Source: Symbiodinium microadriaticum (lineage: Eukaryota; Sar; Dinophyceae; Suessiales; Symbiodiniaceae). From it: a DNA stretch of 64,000 nt. The stretch is taken from NCBI GenBank assembly GCA_001939145.1, contig LSRX01001583.1, positions 1 to 64,000 on the forward strand. Direction: 5' to 3'. The number at the start of each line of letters is the position of its first letter. Within the stretch, counting starts at the first letter, position 1. A model generated the notes under the pieces. That model was not told where the DNA came from. It searched no databases and was given only the letters and a program-made list of their open reading frames with translations. The translations under genes and the position numbers were made by a program. Positions 33,649-42,167 of this stretch are shown piece after piece.

Positions 33649-34398
33649 ATGGTGCGGAAGGGGCTGTACATATCAGATTTCCACGAGGAGGCATATGTCG
33701 ATCATGATTTTGAAGACGGCATGTCGCAGAAGGCGCGGATTTCAGAGTGCTTGGCCTTGCTCATCAAACCTCTTCAGCAACAACCAGCACGGTATGCCTG
33801 CCAGGGCTTCATGCGTGTGCGAGTTGGGCATCCTTCCATCGGGGATGTGTGGGTTATCGGATCCCACACGCAAGCGTGGCCCCAGAATGCTGGTATTCGC
33901 GTAAAGCAGTGTGGTCCTCGATCTTCTCTGCAGTCACGATGCGCTCGAAAAGGATTCGGAGTGCCCGCATCTCTCGAGTTGAGGTGGAAGCAAATGTGGA
34001 GACACATTGACGCGACGATTCCAGAGGGCTCCAAGCTGGTCATTGCAGGAGACATGAACACGGAGACGTCAGAGGTTGAAACAATGAAGAAAGCAGCCCA
34101 GCCTCAGATGTTTCCGACGTTTTTTTCCTGGATTGAATTTTCGAGGTCTTCAGTGCAGGCTTTCACTTTGGATATGTTACATCTGTTGGTGAGGAACTTC
34201 ATTCAGAGAGCCCGCCTCTCGACGAGTCCGGTTTCTGGCTTCCGCTGCGGACGCCGCTTCCATACAGCTCGTATGTCACTGGTCTGCACGTATACGCTCC
34301 TCAGACTGCTCTGCGGCCACGCAAATTTCAAACGGTCAGGTTTAAGCCTTGGATATGTCGAGCACCCGCAGCGTGCAGCATGTTGCTTAGCATGTTGA
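33649..34398 (+). CDS. endonuclease/exonuclease/phosphatase-like protein (partial)
   Basis: The open frame from ATG 33649 reads VRVGHPSIGDVWVIGSHTQA, then ELRWKQMWRHIDATIPEGSK and LVIAGDMNTE. The order of a strand ending SHTQAW (family: N-x-H-L), a helix with R-x-x-Q-like spacing, and a strand ending GDMN (family: GDFN) is typical of the EEP superfamily. That superfamily includes nucleases, phosphatases and the endonuclease of LINEs. The final SDH-type motif was not found, so further exons or loss of the C-terminus are likely. Upstream exons are not identified. It might be a host enzyme or a relic of a retroelement; no reverse transcriptase lies next to it. Confidence 0.45.
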   Translation: MVRKGLYISDFHEEAYVDHDFEDGMSQKARISECLALLIKPLQQQPARYACQGFMRVRVGHPSIGDVWVIGSHTQAWPQNAGIRVKQCGPRSSLQSRCARKGFGVPASLELRWKQMWRHIDATIPEGSKLVIAGDMNTETSEVETMKKAAQPQMFPTFFSWIEFSRSSVQAFTLDMLHLLVRNFIQRARLSTSPVSGFRCGRRFHTARMSLVCTYTLLRLLCGHANFKRSGLSLGYVEHPQRAACCLAC

Positions 34399-35035
34399 TG
34401 CTGAGGGTGGCGGTGGGCAGAATGCATATCTGCATTATGATCACCAGGCCCGGCTTTGGAATCGTTGTTGGCGTCGTCTTCTTTCTGTAGACAGCAACAC
34501 TATCCAGTCACCTGTCGAGGAAACTCATGAAAAGAGCCCGCATGATCAAATCATGTATGTGTCAGCTGGGAATAAGCGCCTTGGCTAGCCCAGTGTTGCT
34601 TGTTCTGTGGCTGTGGAGAAATGGCCTCCCAGGTATTTGAGCCCGAAAAGCATGAGATGGCAATACTTGCCTATGAAGTCTGATGGCTGCTTTCCGAGCG
34701 CGATAACCACACCGAACATCTCTGTGGATGACCTGCGGCCTGGCCGCAGCGTGCATTTTCTTTTTTTTTTGTGTTGTCTGCGTTTGCTTCGTGGACAAGG
34801 TCTGACCACTATGCTGCTTATGCTCAGCTGCACTTGGGCGAGTTTAGAAAAGTTTTGCGGCTTCGGTTTGGAAGTTTGTCGTGCCGGGCTCTGTCCACCC
34901 ACAGGCGACACCCACTTCCCCCACTAGAGATGGTAGATGCTGGTAGAGTGATCCCCTTCTTCCCCACCTTGCGTGCGTTCGGCTCCGCTTCCGACGGTAC
35001 TGGCCGAGCTGCTACTGCTGCTGATGCAGTGCGAC
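34399..35035. other. nothing firmly recognised
   Basis: Short frames only. A frame at about 34400-34560 reads NAYLHYDHQARLWNRCWRRL and may be an additional exon of the preceding gene. A poly-T run lies at about 34760. Confidence 0.3.
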
Positions 35036-35064
35036 TCCTCTCTCTCTCTCTCTCTCTCTCTCTT

Positions 35065-35099
<35 letters not shown>

Positions 35100-35102
35100 C
35101 GC

Positions 35103-35137
<35 letters not shown>

Positions 35138-35138
35138 T

Positions 35139-35173
<35 letters not shown>

Positions 35174-35175
35174 CN

Positions 35176-35208
<33 letters not shown>
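35036..35208. repeat. (CT)n microsatellite with CGCT interruptions
   Basis: Nearly pure CT dinucleotides, with TTTCGCT and CGCTCGCT interruptions that recur at regular places. One undetermined base lies at 35175. Confidence 0.98.
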
Positions 35209-35211
<3 letters not shown>

Positions 35212-37180
35212 CACAGTCGAACACGTCTTACAAGTCTCGCACGGCGCGTTGCAACCTGGAGGTGACATGACTTGGAACGTCTGAGCTGGCAGCTCGCAAC
35301 TACCCCAAACAGGAATTACCAAAAGGCACAGCTACCTGTGCACAGCCCGTCTCACTTAACGGACTCTCTCGTGCACCACCGCGTGTGAGACCGCATGTCC
35401 AAGACACCGCCACTGCGAGTGCCAGGTCACGACCAGCCAGGGCGGTAAGCCGTAAGTCTCCAGGGAGGCATCATGCTTCCCGTGCGTTTTCCGTGTTCTC
35501 TCGATGGTTAATAAACTGCCACCATGCTCAGCATTTCGCAGGGAAGGAGCTGTCCTTGACTGAACCGCAAAGGCACGCACGCCAGCTATGATACAAACCC
35601 CCGCCATTCAAACACCAATCCCGATTCATGCACCCGCGATTCAGACAAACACGCACCCGCGACTCAAGCTCCAGCCGAGTAAAATACCGGAAATTAGGGC
35701 AGGGTTGCATGGTTCAGGGTTGTGGGTTTCAGACATTGGATAAGGGGGGGCCTCCGAGTTTCGAGTGTTCGGGCTTAGGGGATTCACTTTCAGGGCCCAG
35801 TCTTCAGAGTTTCAAGGGTTAGGGTTTAGGGTTTGGGGCTCTAAGCCGTTGTGTTTGTGAATTTCGGGTTTCGGGCATCAGCACACCAAGACAGGCGTTG
35901 CTTTTGGGTTTGCATTGCATTTCTCAGAGTTTGGAGGTTGTCGGGGCTTGCGACTTAGGGTTACAGGGTTTAGGAATTTTGGTGTCAAGGTTTTCGGCCT
36001 TAAAACCAGGGATTCAGGGCTTTGGGTTGCAGGGTTTAGGGTCATGCAGGTCGTGGTCTTGACGCCACACGTTTGGCACGCGAAGCCCCCACGTCTGGTG
36101 CACGAATCCATGGTGCTGAAATCCCGCGAATCTCCGGTGCACGAATCTTGCATGCGGGAATCCATCCGCGCTGTGCGAATCCTTCGAGCGTGCGAATCGT
36201 TCTTGGCTTGATGCAAGTGCCCAGACGTCCTCAGTGTCGGCCGACATGTTCGTGTAGCGTGTTTGCATGTGAACCCACTCTGTACCGAGGTGTTATGGCA
36301 GCCGCTGTCAAATTCAGCAGCTATCAGGTCATCGTGGATTCACGGGCATAGGCGTGCAGCTCAAGCTGAATGGCACGAGTGCTTGAAGAAAGTTGAGTGT
36401 GGAGTTGAACGCCTCTTTGGCGTTGGTTGGGATTTCGCAAGGTTTGTTGCCTCTGGCGGGTTTCATGGTCGAGAGAGATGAGTTGGGGGAAGGAGGGGGG
36501 CAACCACCAAGACCCAAGAACGAAACAGAGGAAGAGTCAGGGAAAGAGTACGGCGCGGCTCTCGGAGGGCCGCCTTCTACCATGCAGAGGGAAAGAGCCG
36601 TACCGACGAAAACAGGCGGAGCGAGCAGGACAATCGGGTGTGCGGGAACCACAGGGAGGCGACACTATGCGGCCTTCGTTCCTGTGCCAGTAAGGAAAGG
36701 GCAAGAGAAAAAGAGGAGAGACACTTTATGAATCCAGTGACCAATGGGATGCTGCAGCCGATGGGCTTGGGGGACAGGTTTGTGGAGACGCCACGGCTTC
36801 AAGGGCTCCAGTTGTAGGGAGAGTGTCGAGCGAGGAGACTGCCAAAAAGCAAGGAGGCGGTCTGGTTCCTGGGTGATGTACGTCCTGCGCCCGTGTTCTT
36901 CAGGTATTTCTCTGCATTTGTCTCAGTCGAAGCGCCAGGCTTGGGCGATGAAATTCGCTGTTGCGCTGGGCGCGGCATGGTAGCTGGCAAGTGCTTCGAC
37001 TGGGCGCCTGGTGGAGTGCACGCCGGGCAGATTGGTCTCAGCAGTTCAAAGTTCTGCACCAAATCCGGGCGAGCCGGATGCAAGCAATCCTCTTTTACTT
37101 GTGATCTTCGGTGCGGCAATGACAAGACGATGCTGTCGTGAAGTCTAAACTTGAGACGATCCGAGGAAGCACACTTGCAC
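35209..37180. other. repeat-rich intergenic DNA with degenerate telomere-like motifs
   Basis: Between about 35815 and 36050 single TTTAGGG-like units are scattered in diverged sequence. About 36060-36200 has recurrent CACGAATCC and GCGAATCC words. From 36390 to 37180 several open frames occur on both strands (for example plus 36393-36731 without an ATG at its start), but none is recognised. A Cys-rich plus frame near 36946-37135 could be an exon. Confidence 0.4.
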
Positions 37181-37184
37181 GACG

Positions 37185-37675
37185 GAAGTGCAAGCTGAGA
37201 GCCTTGAAGATTGCTATGTGAAGCTGGCTGAGATGGATCTTCCACACGGCCTTATCAAGTGCCAGTAGGCCGTGGCATTCAGCCATTAAGAGCTGCGTCG
37301 CTCCTGCTGGCAAAAGCGAGCGATACGTTTGTGTCAAGACAGCACCTGGTGTCCCCAATCTCGTGGCAAGGGGTTTGTATACTACATTTTCCCGTTTCTT
37401 GCAATCTGGCCGTGCAGGCTGCGTGGTGGTGGAAACGCAGGTTCGCTCTTTTTCGAGGGTGTGTCTCGTGTGCGTGAAAACGATCATATCTCGGGCTAGG
37501 ATCTGCGGCTGAGACGAGGACAGAAGGGAATGTTGAACAAGAGCGAGTTTCCGAAGACGAGTTGAAGCTGGACCCGTGGAGTCATGTCAACGTGTTCTGT
37601 GAGGACGGAGAGTCCCGTGTCAGAGCCAGAGAAGGCGGCTGTTGCCCTCCCAAAAAGATTGCAACCCAACCCTAA
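37185..37675 (+). CDS. unidentified acidic coding exons
   Basis: Two plus-strand stretches look coding: about 37185-37266 (ESLEDCYVKLAEMDLPHGLI) and about 37508-37675 (AETRTEGNVEQERVSEDELK, then LDPWSHVNVFCEDGESRV). They are polar and acidic. Read straight through, the second frame stops at TAA 37673-37675, which is itself part of the first CCCTAA unit of the following telomere-like array. A splice site before that is equally possible. The family is unknown. Confidence 0.4.
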
Positions 37676-37771
37676 ACCCTAAACCCTGAACCCCTAAACC
37701 CCTTAACCCCTAAACCCCTAGACCCCTAACCCCTAGACCCCTAGACCCCTAAACCCCTAAACCCTAAACCC
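37664..37771. repeat. degenerate telomere-type array, CCCTAAA orientation
   Basis: CCCTAAA, CCCCTAAA and CCCCTAGA units lie in tandem. It directly abuts a pentamer satellite on its right. Confidence 0.95.
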
Positions 37772-37780
37772 TCTCCTTCA

Positions 37781-38020
37781 CATATATCATATCATATCAT
37801 ATCATATCATATCATATCATACCATACCATACCATACCATACCATACCATACCATACCATATCATATCATATCATATCACATCATATCATATCATATCGT
37901 ACCATATCATATCTCATATATCTTATATCAGATCTCATATCTCATATCTCATATCTCATATCTCATATCTCATATCTCATATATCATATATCATATACCA
38001 TATCATATCATATCATATCG
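37781..38020. repeat. pentamer satellite (CATAT/CATAC/CTCAT)n
   Basis: Blocks of ATCAT, then ACCAT, then ATCAT, then ATCTC-type units follow each other, so the array is made of homogenised sub-blocks. It has no coding content. Confidence 0.95.
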
Positions 38021-38154
38021 TGTATACATAGGTAAAAAGTATTAAAACCCTTATTCATTTCGTGGAATTTTGCAAAAAATCCATCAAAAAACTATGATTT
38101 GGGAACCAAAACCTTGATTTTTTTGTGGAATGTTGGCAAAAAAACGCGATTTTG

Positions 38155-38244
38155 CACGAAAAATCGATGATTTGGCCTAAAACCATAGATTTAAAAGGTT
38201 CACCAAAAATCTATGGTTTTGGACCAAATCATCGATTTTTCGTG
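38155..38244. repeat. near-perfect inverted repeat, 38-base arms, 14-base loop
   Basis: The left arm 38155-38192 and right arm 38207-38244 are reverse complements, with only two mismatches near the middle. The loop is 38193-38206. Short related words (ATCATAGATTTTTCGCGG, AAACTATGATTTGGG) flank it on both sides, so it may be the core of a larger palindromic element. A transcript would fold into a long hairpin. Confidence 0.9.
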
Positions 38245-38925
38245 GGTTTTTTGGCAAGCTGCCTCAAATCATAGATTTTTCGCGGATTTTTCGCGGAAGT
38301 TTTGTAATTTGGCACGACCTCGAGGTCGGAAGACTTGGCCGCCAAGCGATGGCGTCTTAAACTTATCTCAGCCATTGTGCAAAAAACCCTGTACCTGTGG
38401 TGGAGTCTGTTGCTGCCTGTCGTTATGCTGAAAATGTCATTCACCCGGAAGTATGCTGTGTGTTTCTAGGAAGCGTAACCAATGCATGCGAATTGTAGGG
38501 TTTAACCTGTGCACTGACCAGCCTTGTTAAAGTCTCTCGTGTCATGCAAAAGATAGCAGGATATACGATTTTGGTTAATCTTCACAGCGACTGCTACTGC
38601 TTATAACATACAAAGACGTGATATCAAGAACGGTAAGCAGCACATGCGGAGTTCAGGGTTTAGTCTGTATGTCGGCTTTATAATAAAGCATATTGTTTGA
38701 TAACGCAAAAGGTAACTTGTGCAAGCAACTCGTTTCGGTGTGATGTTGCAAACTACAACATGAAGCCATGTGAAGGTAAATGAAGTTAAGCTGCGATGGA
38801 AACTCGTTGATGTCAATGAACGAACTTTTTATGTTTTCAATGCTATGGGGCTCCATGGGTAGGTGGGTGTTAGGTCTGAGTCGTGAGTGTAACTTCACTG
38901 TAAAACTGCTCGATCAGGGGCTGCT
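38245..38925. other. AT-rich DNA, nothing recognised
   Basis: Only short frames. Clearly more AT-rich than the gene regions. Confidence 0.45.
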
Positions 38926-39057
38926 GAATCCTAAACCCTTAAACCCTAAACCCCGAAACCCCTAAACCCCTAAACCTCTAAGCCTTTGAACCCCTAAACT
39001 CCTAAACCCTAAACCCTGAACCCGAAACCCCTAAACCCCTAAACCTCTAAACCCTGA
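38926..39057. repeat. degenerate telomere-type array, CCCTAAA orientation
   Basis: CCCTAAA, CCCCTAAA and CCTCTAAA units. About 90 bases of unique sequence separate it from a longer array in the opposite orientation. Confidence 0.95.
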
Positions 39058-39150
39058 AGCCACAGCTTTGTGCAGACCTGGACGCGGAGGCAGCCGATGC
39101 TCCCGAGGAGAAGAACTGAGGCTTCCGCTTTCCTCTTTCAATCTCTCGGT

Positions 39151-40275
39151 TCAGGGGTTTAGGGGTTTAGGGTTTAGGGGTTAGGGTTTCGGCTTTAGGA
39201 GGTTTAAGGTTTAGGGGTTTAGGGGTTTTGGGGTTTAGGGGTTTTGGGGTTGAAGGTTTAGGGTTAAGGGGTCTAGGGCTTTAGGAGTTTAGGGGTTGAG
39301 AGGTTTAGGGGTTAGTGCGTCGGAGAAGACGTCTTTATTCGCGGTTTAAGAAAGCGGGCTTTTAGGGATTTAGGGGTTTAAAACGGGGTTTAGGGTTAAG
39401 AGTCTCGAGGGATTAGGGTTCAGGGGTTTAAGGTTTAGGGTTTAGGGTTCAGGGGTTTAGGGGTTTAGGGGTTTAAGGTTTAGGGTTTAGGGGTTTAGGG
39501 GTTTCGGGTTTTAGGGTTTAGGGGTTTAGCGTTGAGGGTTCAGGGTTTAGGGGTTTAGGGTGTTGGAGAAGAAGTCTTGATTCGCGGCTTAAGAAAGCGG
39601 GCTTTTAGGGATTTAGGGGTTTAGGGGTTTAGCGTTTAGGGTTTAGGGGTTTAGGGTTTAGGGGTTTGGGGGTTTAGGGTTTAGGGTTTAGGCTTTAGAG
39701 TTTAGGGTTAAGAGTCTAGAGGGTTTAGGGGTTTAGGGTTTAGGGGTTTAGTTAGGGTCTAGGGGTCTAGGGCTTTAGGAGTTTAGGGGTTGAGGGGTTT
39801 AGGGGTTAGTGCGTTGGAGAAGACTTCTTTATTCGCGGCTTAAGAAAGCGGGCTTTTCGGGATTTAGGCTTTAGAGTTTAGGGTTTAGGAGGTTTAGGGG
39901 TTAGGGGTTTAGAGTTTAGGGGTTTGGGGGTTTAGGGTTTAGGGTTTAGGCTTTAGAGTTTAGGGTTAAGAGTCTAGAGGGTTTAGGGGTTTAGGGTTTA
40001 GGGAGTTAGTTAGGGTTTGGGGGTTTGGTTAGGGTTTAGGGGTCTAGGGCTTTAGGAGTTTAGGGGTTGGGGGCGTAGGGGTTAGTGCGTTGGAGAAGAC
40101 GTCTTTATTCGCGGCTTAAGAAAGCGGGCTATTAGGGATTTAGGCTTTAGAGTTTAGGGTTAAGAGGGTCTAGGGGTTTAGGGTTTAGGGGTGTAGGCTT
40201 TAGGGGTTCAGGGTTTAGGGGTCTAGGGGTTAAGGGGTTCAGGGGTTTAGGGTTTAGGGTTTTGGGGAGTTTAGG
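39151..40275. repeat. telomere-type TTTAGGG array with higher-order units
   Basis: TTTAGGG and TTTAGGGG variants fill 1.1 kb. A conserved non-telomeric cassette of about 55 bases, containing GGAGAAGA, CTTTATTCGCGG and TTAAGAAAGCGGGCT, recurs at about 39315, 39560, 39809 and 40085. The array is therefore built from repeat units of about 246-276 bases, each with a cassette and a telomere-like part. One copy reads CTTGATTCGCGG. Confidence 0.95.
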
Positions 40276-42160
40276 GGCCTTAGACTAAATTTGAAGTGCA
40301 GTGCCGGTTTCATATGTCTGGGATCATGTGAATGTTCGAAGATTCTTCAATTCTTGGCAGTCTGCCCAGCTCCAAAGAATCACTGCTCGGGCTGGATATT
40401 TTAGTGGTGCTGCTGAACATGTGTGGAGAGGCAGCTCAGGACTCATTACAGATTATATTGGTGACTCTACGTTTCAGGGAACAAGTAAACCAAAGCCCGA
40501 CATTTTGTACTTAGCAGAAGTGTAATCCTAAGCTGCCGCGAACCACAAAATGCTCGAGCAGAGCTGAAAGGCCTGACTGGCACCACGCAGTCTAGCAGTC
40601 TCGAGGACAGGTGCGCAGAAGCGCACTTCGTTGTACACACGTACCGAGATTAGAGACACTGTGTGCACTTAGGTATGGCGCTTCATACAGCCATAGGAGA
40701 GGTTAAGCAAGAAACAGCAGGCTCCAGACGATCAGAAGAGCCATGCCGTGCAGCTCAGACCAGGCATCAGAGACAAAATAATCCTCGGTGTTCACGGCAT
40801 GCTTGTGCATGGTAATCTCCACCGTCGGACAAGTCGATCGACAGCCGGTATGCAGTTCAGAATCGGACGCTGCGACCATTAGAGTTATAATTAAGATTCT
40901 TGGAAATTGCGTCTATCATAATGTATGTTATCATTCGGGGCTTCGTTTTCTCGTCATGTTGTTTATCATTTCCGGCTTAGGTTTTTTATCATTCCTATTT
41001 CCACCCCTGATTCAATTTGCATGCTGCATACGAGTGATGCGCAAACTTTGTCTGCAAGGAGATCATGTCTCATGTACGCAGTCCGTTTAAACTGAGGGTG
41101 CCCAAGGCTTCCGAGCTGGCCCTCAGAGGAGACGGAGGGGGGAGGGGAGGTGAGTGGGCAGGGACAGGAGGGGGAAGGGGGTGGGGAGAAAGGAGGGCGG
41201 GGGAGGGCTGGCAAAGCCTCATGCGACAGATTGCCAGCAGCCGCAGGCGAAAACCGTTCGCAGGTTGTGACATGTTAACTTTCGTTACATACCAGCAACT
41301 GCAGCTGCACCGACGACGCTCGCACTGCAATTCACGGGGGTTTAAACTCCTACTCCTCTCCCTGCAGGCTGCTGGCCATCAGCATAACTCACCATCTCCT
41401 TGGCTGGGTGCAGCCAAGTCTTGTGTGCAGCCCAGCCCTTCCTTTCCTCCCCCGTCCCCCCTTCCCCGCCTTCCCGCCTTCCCGAATTATGCAGCTGGCC
41501 ATTAGCATAATTCACGGAATTCCGGCTGGAGGAGGGTACCTAGTTTAGTCCCCAAGACGCCTGGGCCTGTGCCCTCTGCGGATTTCCTGACTCCACTTCA
41601 GGGTCTAAACGTTTTAAGTTGGCAAGTCCTGCTGCTTCCCTCCAAACTTCTCTAGCCTGTCACGGCAGCAGCTTCAGCGCATCGGTCAGGCCTGTCTACG
41701 ACACTAAGCATGGAGGCTGCATTGCAGGTTCTGCAAAAGTCACGAGCCGCTTGTGGTCCGGACACGACGAACCTTGTCCGTTGCATCTTGAAGACGCCTG
41801 GCAGTTGCTAGCTATGTCCTTGGCTTTGTCGTCCCTGTGATTTTCATGCATTCACAAGTTTGAAAAATAATGAATCAACAGCGGCCATGACGTTTTTCGG
41901 TTGGTTTCCGCAGCGTTGGAAATCTTCAGTTGATGTGTGTTTGTTTCCGGAGCCGGTCCCGTTGGCACAGCCGACCGCTCAGAAAAGAATCAATATCAGC
42001 AAATGGAGTGCCGGGTCAGACTCCTTTGCTTGAGTCCACAAGTGTTTATGGTTAGACGGCAGGCAGTGACGACCGCGATTCCTCACAGTGTGTCCATGCG
42101 TGTCCTGAGGCAAATGGCTTCCGGCCTATGGAGTGATTTGAAAGGCAAGGAAGATGAACT
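40276..42160. other. no gene recognised; G-rich and short repeats
   Basis: An ORF at 40301-40525 and another at 41619-41840 have no recognised domain. About 41117-41210 is G-rich with several GGGG runs, and about 41440-41480 is C-rich. The 5' exons of the glucose-6-phosphate isomerase gene may begin in the last 250 bases ([17 protein letters not shown] near 42130 is a candidate). Confidence 0.35.
41371..41515. repeat. 22-base direct repeat, two copies
   Basis: GCTGGCCATYAGCATAAYTC plus AC occurs at 41371-41392 and 41494-41515 with two C/T differences, 123 bases apart, around a C-rich tract. Confidence 0.85.
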
Positions 42161-42167
42161 GGAAAAA

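Noticed and set aside
33378..33707. Ile-rich open frame
   Set aside because: Produced by the AAT-type microsatellite.
34771..35265. Open frame encoding long Ser-Leu repeats
   Set aside because: Produced by the CT microsatellite; it also crosses an undetermined base.
37664..40275. True chromosome end
   Set aside because: The arrays are degenerate, lie in both orientations and are flanked by unique DNA on both sides, so they are internal.
38926..40275. Telomere-telomere fusion
   Set aside because: A fusion would read TTTAGGG then CCCTAAA on the plus strand. Here the order is reversed.
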